Source: Paeniglutamicibacter cryotolerans (GTDB lineage: Bacteria > Actinomycetota > Actinomycetes > Actinomycetales > Micrococcaceae). Taken from it: a DNA stretch of 64,000 nucleotides. Below are positions 36,267 to 46,208 of the stretch, one piece after another. Every line of letters starts with the position of its first letter. The stretch's first letter is position 1. The notes beneath the pieces are model-generated. The model made no database searches. It was not told where the DNA came from and worked only from the letters and a program-made list of their open reading frames with translations. A program made the position numbers and the translations under genes. The stretch covers positions 2,232,001 to 2,296,000 of the forward strand of contig NZ_JACHVS010000001.1 in NCBI RefSeq assembly GCF_014190875.1. Direction: 5' to 3'.

Positions 36267-38105
36267 GTGGCCCACCTGCTCGGCGCGGAAAACGTCAGCG
36301 TCTCCTTCGGCACCCGCAGCGTGCTCGACTCGGTCAGCCTCGGCCTGGAGGACGGGGACCGGATCGGGATGGTCGGGCGCAACGGCGACGGCAAGTCCAC
36401 GCTGATGCGCCTGCTCGCCCTGCGCCAGCAGCCCGACGAGGGCCGGGTGACCAAGCGCGGGGACGTGACCATCGGCTACCTCGACCAGTCGGACGTGCTC
36501 GACGGAGACCTCGAGGTAGGCCAAGCCATCGTCGGGGAGGCCGCCGACCACGAATGGGCTTCCAACCCGAAGGTGCGCGAGGTCATGGGCGGACTCGTCG
36601 CGGAAGTCGACTGGCACGCTCCGGTCTCCAGCCTCTCCGGGGGCCAGCGCCGCCGCGTGGCCCTGGCCAAGCTGCTGATCGCCGACCCCGATGTCATCAT
36701 GCTAGACGAACCCACCAACCACCTCGACGTGGAGGGCGTTGCCTGGCTGGCCGAGCACCTGAAGAAGCGTTGGCGCGCCAACGCCGGCGGCCTGCTCGTG
36801 GTCACCCACGACCGCTGGTTCCTCGATGAGATCTGTACCCGCACTTGGGAGATCCACGATGGCGTCGTGGATCCGTTCGATGGCGGCTACGCCGCCTACG
36901 TGCTGGCCCGCGTCGAACGCGACCGGATGAACTCGGTCATCGAAAGCAAGCGCCAGCAGCTGGTCAAGAAGGAACTGGCCTGGCTGCGCCGCGGAGCCCC
37001 GGCACGCACAGCCAAGCCCAAATTCCGCATCGAGGCCGCCAACGACCTGATCGCCGACGTGCCCGAACCCCGGGACACAGTGGCTCTGTCCAAGCTGGCC
37101 ACGGCCCGGCTGGGCAAGGACGTGCTGGATCTGGAACACGTCTCGCTGGCCTTCATCGACCCGGACGGGAGCACCACAGACCGCAACCTGTTCAACAACG
37201 TCACCCTGCGACTGGCTCCCGGAGAGCGCCTGGGCATCGTCGGGGTCAACGGCGCCGGAAAATCCACGCTGCTGCGCCTGCTCAACGGTGAAATCGAGCC
37301 CACCAGCGGCACGATCAAGCGCGGCAAGACGGTGAAGACTGCCATCCTGACCCAGGATGTCAAGGAGCTCGACGAGGTGGCCAACAAGCGCGTCATCGAG
37401 GTCATCTCCTCCGAACGCAGCAGCTTCGAGGTGGGCGGCAAGGAGGTTTCCGCCGGGCAGCTGGTCGAACAGCTAGGCTTCGGCCCCGAGAAGCAGTGGA
37501 CACCGGTCAAGGAACTCTCCGGTGGCGAGCGCCGCCGCCTGCAGCTCCTGCGCCTGCTCATCGGCGAGCCAAACGTGCTGATGCTCGATGAGCCCACTAA
37601 CGACCTGGACACCGACACCCTCTCGGCCGTCGAGGACCTGCTCGATGGCTGGCCCGGCACCCTCGTGGTGGTCAGCCACGACCGCTACCTGCTCGAGCGC
37701 GTCACCGACCACCAGATCGCCCTGCTGGGCGACGGGAAGCTGCGTGGACTGCCTGGCGGCGTGGACCAGTACCTCGAACTCCGCCATGCGATGCCCGCCG
37801 CAGGCACCAACCAGCCCGGTTCCCCTGCGGGGAAAGCCGATGCGACCGAGAGCACCCCCGAAGCGGCTCCGCAGTACAGCGAGGCCGAAAAGCGAGATGC
37901 CCGCAAGGAAATCAACAGGATCGACCGGCAGCTGGGCAAGCTGACGCAACAGGCGCAGAAGCTGCATGAGCAGATGGCAGCGGCATCCGATGTCATGAAG
38001 TTCGATGACCTTGGCCCGCTGGGCGAGAAGCTCAAGGCCGTCGAATCCGAGCAGGAACTGCTGGAAGAGGCCTGGCTGAACGCCGCGGAAATCGTCGGGG
38101 ACTGA
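36267..38105 (+). CDS. ABC-F family ATP-binding protein (Uup/EttA-like)
   Basis: Soluble twin-ATPase that acts on the ribosome or in its assembly, not a transporter. 612 aa: Walker A GRNGDGKST at 37-45, signature LSGGQRRRVALAKLL, Walker B DEPTNHLD; then a linker arm, second Walker A GVNGAGKST, signature LSGGERRRLQLLRLL and DEPTNDLD. A C-terminal coiled coil (about 540-610) is Lys/Glu-rich, as in Uup. GTG at 36267 with AAAGGAG at seven bases is chosen; the frame upstream overlaps ispE. It is the last core gene before the composition change. Confidence 0.93.
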   Translation: MAHLLGAENVSVSFGTRSVLDSVSLGLEDGDRIGMVGRNGDGKSTLMRLLALRQQPDEGRVTKRGDVTIGYLDQSDVLDGDLEVGQAIVGEAADHEWASNPKVREVMGGLVAEVDWHAPVSSLSGGQRRRVALAKLLIADPDVIMLDEPTNHLDVEGVAWLAEHLKKRWRANAGGLLVVTHDRWFLDEICTRTWEIHDGVVDPFDGGYAAYVLARVERDRMNSVIESKRQQLVKKELAWLRRGAPARTAKPKFRIEAANDLIADVPEPRDTVALSKLATARLGKDVLDLEHVSLAFIDPDGSTTDRNLFNNVTLRLAPGERLGIVGVNGAGKSTLLRLLNGEIEPTSGTIKRGKTVKTAILTQDVKELDEVANKRVIEVISSERSSFEVGGKEVSAGQLVEQLGFGPEKQWTPVKELSGGERRRLQLLRLLIGEPNVLMLDEPTNDLDTDTLSAVEDLLDGWPGTLVVVSHDRYLLERVTDHQIALLGDGKLRGLPGGVDQYLELRHAMPAAGTNQPGSPAGKADATESTPEAAPQYSEAEKRDARKEINRIDRQLGKLTQQAQKLHEQMAAASDVMKFDDLGPLGEKLKAVESEQELLEEAWLNAAEIVGD

Positions 38106-38147
38106 CGACCAGGTGGTCCGACCGACCAACCAGAGTCTGAACGATGG

Positions 38148-40994
38148 GTGCCTTTTCGCGTTCTGAAGTGGTTAGATGCCATTAGGGACTGGGGGAGTTG
38201 GTGGCACGTGGCATGGGGCGCAGGGGGGACTGCAGACGGGGATTCCTTAGGTGTGACCGGAATCCAGGGCAGTGATGCCGTCTGGGGATACCCGCTGGAT
38301 GAAGATCTGGTCCAGCGTGTCGGCGACTCCCTGCTTAACGGCTACGGTGCAGTCCTTGATGGTGATATCGGTGCCGGGCGGCACGGAATCATCCACCGGG
38401 TGCTGGAAGGATTGTCGGGCAAAGTCCATCTAGTCCAGTTCTCGGCTCTTGTACTTGTCCCCTGGTCGGAAACCGGAGATCGTCAGGACCACGTCGATGC
38501 TCTGCATGCATGGCTGCTGGGGGAAAGCAGTGGGTTGCCGATCGTGGTATATGTGGGAAACAGCTACATGGTGACTGAGGAATGGATCGCGGTTTTGGGT
38601 GCCCTGGTTATTACCGGGGGAGTATCGGTACTTGCCCTGTCATACACTAGGCAGCAGGGGAGGGAACCGGAGCTGTCGCGCCTGGCTCATCTTGATCGGA
38701 TCCGCATCCTGCCGATTTCTCTCGATGAAGCCCGGGCATGGATACAGTCGGCCCTTAACGGATCCGTGAGCCAGACCGCGGTCTTCCAACTTTGGTCGGC
38801 GGCGGCTGGCCAGCGTCACTTCCTGCATTTCCTGGCGCTGGATTGGATGGAGGCAGGATATCTTTGCCTTTCCGAGGGCCACTGGGTGGTCTCAGGAGTC
38901 TCCGGACCGATTGGAGAACATACAGCCAGCCTCTGGAAGCGGATTCTGGAATCAAGGCCCCAAGGAGAACGCACCGCTATAGAATTGGTGGCGCTCTCTG
39001 GAGGGCTGCCGCTGAGCGCATTGTTGAAGATCGTCGACGCAGATGAGCTGGATGGCGTCCATGACTCCGGGATACTGGAGATTGGGCCGAGCCACCTTCA
39101 TACCGTTCGGCTCAGGGGTGAAGCGGCACCAAGAGCCGTCGTTGCTCATGTCGGTCCAGGTCGGGCATCAATGCTTTTGAATCTGTTAAAGAAAAGTGCG
39201 GGTTATCCAGTGGGAGTCTCGCAGGCGAAACTCTTCGATTGGGAACGCCTGAGCGGTGTCGAGACTTCACCTGAGCGGATTATGGAAGAAATTGAGCGAT
39301 CAATTTCGGACGGAAATGTGCAGCGTGCGCTGGAGCTCCTGCCCGCTGTTTTTGAGCTTTCGGAATCGGTGCGCTTCAAGGCTGCCCGCTTGATCGCGTT
39401 GATCCGGTGTGGTCATCTTTCGATTGCCATGCAGGAAGTCATGGGCCTTCCCATGGCGGACTGGCTCCTGAACGGGGAAGGCGACTTCCGCGACTGGCCA
39501 GGGATTGTTTCCATAGCAGACCAGGTGGCTAACATCAGACTGGCTTATGGCATCATCGAGTACTTTGCTCACTCGGGAGCTTCGTCTGCAGCGGAGCAGT
39601 TCCGAATGATTGAACGAGTCGGAGAAGTAGTCCGAGATAAATATGAGAAAAATCTTCTAGGTGACAAAGCATATAAAATTTGTACTGCCGATGGCTCCGT
39701 CGCCTTGGCTCAACTTTCGATGCATTTCGGCCACTCACGCTGGATCGAAAACCAGATATATGTCCATCCTGATCTACAAGGAGGCATGCTGAGTCAATGG
39801 CAGGTTGCCCTTGATACAGCTTTGGTTTGGGCTGGCAGGGTAGACGGCGGAGTCCATCGGCGAAGCGAAATGACGCTGTTGAATCATCAATCATTTGAGT
39901 CCGGGAGTATAGCGCGTGATGCCAGGCTGCAACTTTTTGGGCTGAAACTCGTGTCCGGCGATTGGGTCGCGGCCAAGGCCATTTTGGATGACGGCTGGAT
40001 GGGCGGGAAGAGTGCCACGAACCTCAATCATGAGAGCTTGCTCTATTCAGGCTTGCTGGATTCGCTCATGGGAAGGCACCAAGAGGCCATCGCCAAATTT
40101 GGACCCGAGGTTCTCCAACTGAAGACCTATGACCCGCGTGGACTCCTGCGGTTGGCTCTGGCCGCAACGGCAAGTTCATATGCCGCTTTGGGAGATTTGG
40201 AGGCCGGCCGGGCGGCGCTTTTTTCGATTGACGTGGCGGCCGACACGAAGTCGTTTACTTCCGGACGCTTTGAAACTTTGTTCCATATCCAGGCGCTCCA
40301 CGATCTTGGCAACATGGAGGCCGCCGCGACGGCATGGTTGGAGACGGTAGGAGAAGACCGCAGGCGGGGGAACGCCTCATGGGCGCTCTTGGAAGCGACG
40401 GTGGCTATCTCCCATGGATACCTGGAGTTTGTTGATGCCCTTGGTGAACTGGTGCCTGATGTCAGCGGACGATTCTCCGAGGCCTGTGGCCAGTTCGTGG
40501 AGGCATTTCGTGCACACCGTCGGGATCCTTTGTTATCTGCGGCCGCTTCCATGGAGGAGTTAGGACATCTACGGCTATCCGGAGTTATCCGTGAGATAGC
40601 GACCTTTGGAGATGACGGAACCCCCGGCTCGCGTGCCTATGCCCCGAATCGTTCTGGCACGGTCGGGGCACCGGGTTTGGAGGCTTCAATCATTGCTGCC
40701 CGGGCATTGTCTGTGTCACCGCTACATGAAGACGCCATGATCCGTGAACATTGGTTGAAGCATTCCGTGGAACAGCTGGGGCTGACAACGAGGCAGGCCG
40801 AGATTGCAAGACTGGCGGGATTGGGCAGCAGCAACAGGGAAATTGCGGAGGAACTGGATATGTCGATACGCACTGCTGAAAGCCATCTCTATCAGATCTT
40901 TGGAAAACTGGGAGTAAGAAAGCGGTCCGATTTGAATCGATTGTTGCAGGTGCATGCTGGACTAATTGTTGGGAACACTGGCAGTACTTCATAG
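38148..40994 (+). CDS. Large LuxR-family regulator 1 of a tandem trio (P-loop degenerate)
   Basis: About 948 aa from GTG 38148. C-terminal LuxR helix-turn-helix (LTTRQAEIARLAGLG to TAESHLYQIFGKLGVRKR). The centre is alpha-helical, TPR-like in feel. The N-terminal region is STAND/AAA-like, but the Walker A position reads GDIGAGRHG (73-80 region), with Arg78 in place of the essential Lys, so nucleotide binding is doubtful. The start is unsure: GTG 38208 and GTG 38252 are alternatives, and alignment with its two neighbours favours a shorter N-terminus. Codon use and GC content are clearly lower than in the ABC-F gene upstream. Probable regulator of the nearby glycan locus; target unknown. Confidence 0.82.
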   Translation: MPFRVLKWLDAIRDWGSWWHVAWGAGGTADGDSLGVTGIQGSDAVWGYPLDEDLVQRVGDSLLNGYGAVLDGDIGAGRHGIIHRVLEGLSGKVHLVQFSALVLVPWSETGDRQDHVDALHAWLLGESSGLPIVVYVGNSYMVTEEWIAVLGALVITGGVSVLALSYTRQQGREPELSRLAHLDRIRILPISLDEARAWIQSALNGSVSQTAVFQLWSAAAGQRHFLHFLALDWMEAGYLCLSEGHWVVSGVSGPIGEHTASLWKRILESRPQGERTAIELVALSGGLPLSALLKIVDADELDGVHDSGILEIGPSHLHTVRLRGEAAPRAVVAHVGPGRASMLLNLLKKSAGYPVGVSQAKLFDWERLSGVETSPERIMEEIERSISDGNVQRALELLPAVFELSESVRFKAARLIALIRCGHLSIAMQEVMGLPMADWLLNGEGDFRDWPGIVSIADQVANIRLAYGIIEYFAHSGASSAAEQFRMIERVGEVVRDKYEKNLLGDKAYKICTADGSVALAQLSMHFGHSRWIENQIYVHPDLQGGMLSQWQVALDTALVWAGRVDGGVHRRSEMTLLNHQSFESGSIARDARLQLFGLKLVSGDWVAAKAILDDGWMGGKSATNLNHESLLYSGLLDSLMGRHQEAIAKFGPEVLQLKTYDPRGLLRLALAATASSYAALGDLEAGRAALFSIDVAADTKSFTSGRFETLFHIQALHDLGNMEAAATAWLETVGEDRRRGNASWALLEATVAISHGYLEFVDALGELVPDVSGRFSEACGQFVEAFRAHRRDPLLSAAASMEELGHLRLSGVIREIATFGDDGTPGSRAYAPNRSGTVGAPGLEASIIAARALSVSPLHEDAMIREHWLKHSVEQLGLTTRQAEIARLAGLGSSNREIAEELDMSIRTAESHLYQIFGKLGVRKRSDLNRLLQVHAGLIVGNTGSTS

Positions 40995-41149
40995 TTACTT
41001 AAGTAGAATTTGCATCGTATGAGTAGCATCGATGGAATGACTACTGATGCTAAGCACTTCGCCCACGAGTAGCATGACGAACATCAAGCCTTGGCGGCCC
41101 AGCTTGGGGGTGGACCGCAAGGTATCCGGAACTGGGGATCGGGTGTTTT

Positions 41150-43687
41150 GTGAGTAATGAATTGCGCGGATTTGAACTGCCCGCATCTTTGGGAAAAGTG
41201 CTTGCAATGGCAGGGGCCGTGGGACAAAACGGATCCTTGGACGACGATTCGCTGGCTGGTGGATTGGGCCGCATCCTTCAAGGAGGACATAGCCAAGGTG
41301 CCGTCGTCAGGGGGGCGAGGGGTAGCGGAAAGAGACATGCCGTTAACAAGGCAATCATCGATTCCGGCTTTGTGGGCGAGGTGTACCGATTGTCCGGAAC
41401 ACGATACGGATGCGGCATCGAATACGGTGCGATACATTTCTTGTTAATCGACCTAGAAGAGGATCAGATCACCTCACCGGTGATAGTTTTTGGGGCCTTG
41501 CAGGAACGATTCGAATCTGGGCACGAAATGCCTCTCTTCATTTTGGAGAACCTTTCCTGCCTTGACCCCTGGTCGACCACTGTACTAGCCCAGCTGGCGC
41601 AGGCTGGAGTCGTACGACTCTTTGTCCTTGACGACCTCCAGGCGGACCTTCCCGAGGACATTCTTGGGCTGGTCCGATCCGGCATACTGGCCGACAAGCG
41701 CGTGCGTCCACTTTCGGTGTCCGAGGTGGATGAATTTATTATGGAATCGACAAACCTCAGGCCTTCATCCCTCGTGACATCAACCCTTTGGGCCTATAGC
41801 GAGGGCAACGCCGAATGGCTAGACGCCATCCTTCATGAATTCATGGAAGCTGGCGTGCTGCAAAACAGACATGGGGCGCTGGTTCTCTCTGCGGAACCAT
41901 GGCCCGTTGGAAAACGAATGCTGGCTAGTGCCCGGAAGAGGATTGAAAGACTCAGTCCGGTTCAACACGCAGTACTTGAACTTGTGGCTGGCCGGAAATC
42001 GCTGGAACCAGAACTTCTTGATGGTTTCCCCGCGTGCGAAGTCGATGATCTTCATACAGATGGACTACTTGAATACTTCAACTCGCCAAACCGGGTGGTC
42101 AGGATGTCCAGCAGGATCCTGGAGGAATGTGTCCGGACCATGGCTACTAACGAGCGAAGCCGGGACCCAGAGCAGCAGGTGCCCCTGGGCCTGAACATTA
42201 CTTCCCGGTCAGACAGTGAGCATGACGAATCGGACATATCGAAACTCGACAGCGTTCTTTGTTCCTTACCCGGGATGATCCGGGCCGGTGGTAGCCAACA
42301 GGCCCTTGGGCTGGTTAGCCATGCTCGAAACCAAATATATGGTGTTCTTTCGATCAACTCTGAAACCCATTTGCCTACCTGTCAGGTGACGGACCAGGCT
42401 CTGGAACTCTTGAACCTGGAACTTCGGCTGGCACTACGGACAGGGGACGATGACCTGGTCGAGAGCTTGGTAGCTGTCCTGAATCCCATACGCAACGGGT
42501 TCTGCCTTCACCACATGGAGTCACCTCAGCTTCACGAGGCCTCGGCATCGTTGCTGGAGGCCCTTGCCCGGGCAAATCGGTGCGTCGACGCAAGCGTACT
42601 GGTCGACTGGCTCACTGAGGTTTGTCTGCTACGTGGGCTGCCAGCAGCGGGCCGCGACCCCAGCCAATGTCTAGCCCACACTCTTCGGGCATTATTAACG
42701 ACCTGCCTGACACTGGGCAACTGGGAAGCGTGCGCAAATTTGGCCGGATTCATCCTGCAGGGAAACGTGCGCGACCCCGGTCTCATTTCTTTTGCAGCAT
42801 CAACAAACGCAGTGCTTTTGGCGGCGGCCGGCGATTTTGAATCTGCATGTGAACTTTTGTTCCCGGTGGAACAGCAGCTTTTGCTGACCGGACCGCCGGA
42901 GGAGTACGAGGCCGTTGCCGGTATCTTGGCGTACTGTCATACCGAGCTCCACCAAACCGGCCAGGCCGCGATGGCTCTGACTTCAGGCTCACTCCAGGTT
43001 GGCACAAGCACTCCCTATGGTTGGGTCGCCGAGTATTTTCGGGCCTTATCCATGGCAAAAATCCATTCGCAGGAGGCTGGACGATCCCGTTTAAGGGCCC
43101 TTGAAGGGATCAGCGAATCGAAGGGCGAAGTCCTATTCCAGATTCATTCGCTGGCGGCACTCGTGCGCATGGGTGACCGTGAGGCAGCGACGCGGCTACG
43201 AGATCTATGCGAGATGACCGGAGGTGCCTTTCCCCGGGCTTATGGCTTGCTCGCCGACGGGGTGCTGAAGGAATCGGGATCATTGATTTCCGAGTCGCTG
43301 CTTCTGCTCATCGAGTTGGGTTTCGCCGCTTTTGCCCATGGGGACGGCACCGCGATCTATGACTACCTCTCTCCTGCGCAAAGAAGACAGATCGCCCGAT
43401 CGATTAATCTGCGCCGGTTATCTAGTTCCCCTAGCCGAGAAAACCCCGTCGGGTATTTTGGGGAAGAAACGCCCTTTGACCTGCTCACGAAACGTGAAAG
43501 GTTCGTTGCTTCGGCAGCAGCCAGTGGGTTGTCCAACTTGGAAATCGCAGAAAAGGCGAGTGTTTCCGTACGTACCGTGGAGGGCCACCTTTACCAGATT
43601 TATTCGAAATTAACGATCAGGGGAAGAACGGAATTGCACAAGATGGCCGAATCCCTTCTCGGGCGCTCGGTTGAATCAAATGCATAA
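41150..43687 (+). CDS. Large LuxR-family regulator 2 of a tandem trio
   Basis: 845 aa, paralogue of the genes on both sides. N-terminal STAND-like ATPase region: the P-loop reads GARGSGKRH with Lys61 but Arg62 where Ser/Thr should bind Mg2+; a Walker B-like strand is MPLFILENLSCLD. A long helical middle follows, with the LuxR DNA-binding domain at the C-terminus (LTKRERFVASAAASGLSN, then VRTVEGHLYQIYSKLTIRGR). GTG 41150 is the start. The next gene overlaps its end by 8-17 bases, so genes 2 and 3 are translationally coupled. Low GC like its neighbours. Confidence 0.85.
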   Translation: MSNELRGFELPASLGKVLAMAGAVGQNGSLDDDSLAGGLGRILQGGHSQGAVVRGARGSGKRHAVNKAIIDSGFVGEVYRLSGTRYGCGIEYGAIHFLLIDLEEDQITSPVIVFGALQERFESGHEMPLFILENLSCLDPWSTTVLAQLAQAGVVRLFVLDDLQADLPEDILGLVRSGILADKRVRPLSVSEVDEFIMESTNLRPSSLVTSTLWAYSEGNAEWLDAILHEFMEAGVLQNRHGALVLSAEPWPVGKRMLASARKRIERLSPVQHAVLELVAGRKSLEPELLDGFPACEVDDLHTDGLLEYFNSPNRVVRMSSRILEECVRTMATNERSRDPEQQVPLGLNITSRSDSEHDESDISKLDSVLCSLPGMIRAGGSQQALGLVSHARNQIYGVLSINSETHLPTCQVTDQALELLNLELRLALRTGDDDLVESLVAVLNPIRNGFCLHHMESPQLHEASASLLEALARANRCVDASVLVDWLTEVCLLRGLPAAGRDPSQCLAHTLRALLTTCLTLGNWEACANLAGFILQGNVRDPGLISFAASTNAVLLAAAGDFESACELLFPVEQQLLLTGPPEEYEAVAGILAYCHTELHQTGQAAMALTSGSLQVGTSTPYGWVAEYFRALSMAKIHSQEAGRSRLRALEGISESKGEVLFQIHSLAALVRMGDREAATRLRDLCEMTGGAFPRAYGLLADGVLKESGSLISESLLLLIELGFAAFAHGDGTAIYDYLSPAQRRQIARSINLRRLSSSPSRENPVGYFGEETPFDLLTKRERFVASAAASGLSNLEIAEKASVSVRTVEGHLYQIYSKLTIRGRTELHKMAESLLGRSVESNA

Positions 43688-46208
43688 CTTGGGCTATGTG
43701 TCTGAACGGGTTCGGGAAGCAAACCTGATTCATGAAGTGCTCATAGATCCGGAGTCGCCTGGGATACTGGTTGCTGGGTCACCGGGTATCGGAAAACAGG
43801 AACTCGTCCAGTCGGTATTGGCGTTGGATGAGGGATATGGCCCCGTAGTGAGGCTGCTTTGCAGCCAAACGCTTATGAAGACGTCCTTCGGAGCACTTGC
43901 GCCCATGCTTTCGGGCAATCTGAGAGCTCCCTCCGATGTCGAGGCTCTTCGCCAGATCATCCGGGCCGTACGGAACATTCTGAGTGATTGCCCGGAAGGC
44001 ATGAGACTGCTTATCCTCGTCGAGGAGGCACAGTTCATAGACTCGGCCAGTGCTTTCGTCCTTGGGCAGTTGGTTCATTCAGGAATGGCAAAATTGGTAG
44101 TCCTGAGTACGGAGAAGCACCTGGATGTCTTGTCTCTCGATGCCCTGAAGAACGGTGCATTGCTTCAACGGGTTCAGCTGGGAAGGTTGGGAACTATAGA
44201 AACCCAACAACTTTGCTCCGGGCTCTTGCCAGGGCCGGTAACGACCGGGACGGCCCGAATCATCTGGGACCAAACAAATGGAAACCCCTTTCTGGTTAGG
44301 TGTTTTGTTGATGGTGCGCAAAGACAGGGACTTTTTGTCGAGCAGCGCGGGAAATGGGTTCTGAATAACGTTGCTCCTGAACCAGATGACCGTTTGCGTG
44401 AGTCAGTCCGGGACCTGCATCGACGGCATCCGGCCGACGAGCAGGAATCCTTGGAGCTCCTTTCACTGGCAGGGCCCGTGTCCATCCAAGCTTTGGGGGA
44501 GATGACGGGAGTGGAACTCGAAGGCAACAATTCCTCCAGCTTGATACGAGTGAATCTCGCATCCGAAGCCGCATCCGTAGCCAGCAGCTTCTATGCCAAT
44601 ATCCTGCGGTCGGCTATTCCGCCAGGACGCAATCGGTCGCTCCGCCAAAAATTTATCGATTCGAATGTGAACGAAATTAAGCTTGGGTTCGAAGAAGTGC
44701 GCTGGGCTATCGACAGCGGAGAATCACCGGCCCCCAGAGCGGTGGTGGAAGCAGCAAGATCCGCAAATGACAATGCCTCGTATGCTGATGCCTGGCAGCT
44801 GATACGGATGGTTCCAGGGGAAAGCGCATCGAAGGAGCTCCTCGTCGAGCGCGCGCGATCATTGTTCGGCCAGTCAGAGTTGATGGATAGCCCGCATCTC
44901 TTGGCCTCCGCACTCCTGCCGGACGCAGGCGAAAAGCAAACGGATATCCTTCTTGAGGCACGAAGTGTCGCACACTGGATTCTTACCGGAGATCTGGATC
45001 CTGGTCTGTCTCCTTCAGGTGACCAAGCAGAAGGCAAGGCAGACCTTTCTATCATCAGAAGGATCATTGATGCGCGATTCCATTTCGACGAAGGAGAGCT
45101 CGAAAAAGCAGCTGAACTCGTTTCCGAGGTTCAGACCTGGAACCCGCAGACATTTTTCCAACCCACCCGCTACCGTTTGTCGCTGACGGTAATTGAGGCC
45201 AGGGCAAGTACCGCGTTGGGAGACTACGATCGGGCCCTGGACGCCATTAACGGTTTCCTTTTTTCCAATCCGGCGGATGTTTTGTATGCGAACGGGAGCC
45301 TCAGTTTCTGCCAAGCTTTCAATGAACTGCAGCAAGGGAAAATGCGCGAAGCGCACATCACGATTGCTGAAGCTGTTTCCGAACTCAGCGTAGGCGATCC
45401 AGAAGGTTTGCTGGATATGGCTTGTGCCGTCAATGACTATCTGACCCGTATCCATACGAAGAATGAGGGGACAGGCCAAGCCGCCGAAGCTCCCATCCAA
45501 CCCTGGGCAGATCACTCACGGAAGCCAGCCCGCGGTTATTGGAGGGAACGAGATCGCTTTCTCTCAAGTATTTACCGGGAACTTTCGCTTGCTCGTCCAA
45601 GCATACGAATGCTTCAGGCGAGTCTGGAGGCCTTGGCCGCGCAGCCAAATCGGGTAGCCGAGCAGGAAGCACTATTTCTTTGCTGGAGCACTGGGATTTC
45701 GAAAGAATTCAGTAACTCTTTAGGCAGACGATTTCTAGCTGGACAACGGAGCCAACATGGAAAGCGTGAAGAATTCCAAGCACGGCTCATCGGGCGGGCA
45801 CAAGCTGGCGTTGTCGCGGAGCTTGAGAAACTAGCAGGGGCGGCCTACGAAAATAATGAAATGGTCTGTGCAGTGGAATCCGTAGCAAGAATTGTGGGGA
45901 TCCTGGCGAATGCGGCTCCGGGACGGCAACAGGGGCTGTATTTGAGGCAACTAGATGAATGGCTTGGAACTTTGGGCGGGCAACCATGGGGAATCGTTGC
46001 AGACACCTTAGCGGCTAGGGGGCTGACTCTACGCGAGTGGGAGATCGTCGATTTAGCTCGAATGGGGCTGAGCAACAAGGATATTGCCAAGAAGCTGACC
46101 GTTTCCCAACGGACAGTTGAAGGCCACCTTTATCGCATCTTTGCCAAGCTGGGGATGCGGACCCGGAAGGAACTGGGCGAGATGGAGTCTCTGAAATCTC
46201 GCAAATAG
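43671..46208 (+). CDS. Large LuxR-family regulator 3 of a tandem trio
   Basis: 845 aa from TTG 43671; ATG 43680, which overlaps the previous stop, is an equally good start. P-loop GSPGIGKQE has Lys42 but Gln43 in place of Ser/Thr; the Walker B-like strand is LLILVEEAQFID. Helical repeats fill the middle. The C-terminal LuxR domain (LTLREWEIVDLARMGLSN to TVEGHLYRIFAKLGMRTR) is the closest of the three to the consensus. It is followed by 1.3 kb of gene-free DNA and then the sugar-transferase gene, which it may control. Family sure; ligand, ATPase state and target unknown. Confidence 0.85.
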   Translation: MNQMHNLGYVSERVREANLIHEVLIDPESPGILVAGSPGIGKQELVQSVLALDEGYGPVVRLLCSQTLMKTSFGALAPMLSGNLRAPSDVEALRQIIRAVRNILSDCPEGMRLLILVEEAQFIDSASAFVLGQLVHSGMAKLVVLSTEKHLDVLSLDALKNGALLQRVQLGRLGTIETQQLCSGLLPGPVTTGTARIIWDQTNGNPFLVRCFVDGAQRQGLFVEQRGKWVLNNVAPEPDDRLRESVRDLHRRHPADEQESLELLSLAGPVSIQALGEMTGVELEGNNSSSLIRVNLASEAASVASSFYANILRSAIPPGRNRSLRQKFIDSNVNEIKLGFEEVRWAIDSGESPAPRAVVEAARSANDNASYADAWQLIRMVPGESASKELLVERARSLFGQSELMDSPHLLASALLPDAGEKQTDILLEARSVAHWILTGDLDPGLSPSGDQAEGKADLSIIRRIIDARFHFDEGELEKAAELVSEVQTWNPQTFFQPTRYRLSLTVIEARASTALGDYDRALDAINGFLFSNPADVLYANGSLSFCQAFNELQQGKMREAHITIAEAVSELSVGDPEGLLDMACAVNDYLTRIHTKNEGTGQAAEAPIQPWADHSRKPARGYWRERDRFLSSIYRELSLARPSIRMLQASLEALAAQPNRVAEQEALFLCWSTGISKEFSNSLGRRFLAGQRSQHGKREEFQARLIGRAQAGVVAELEKLAGAAYENNEMVCAVESVARIVGILANAAPGRQQGLYLRQLDEWLGTLGGQPWGIVADTLAARGLTLREWEIVDLARMGLSNKDIAKKLTVSQRTVEGHLYRIFAKLGMRTRKELGEMESLKSRK

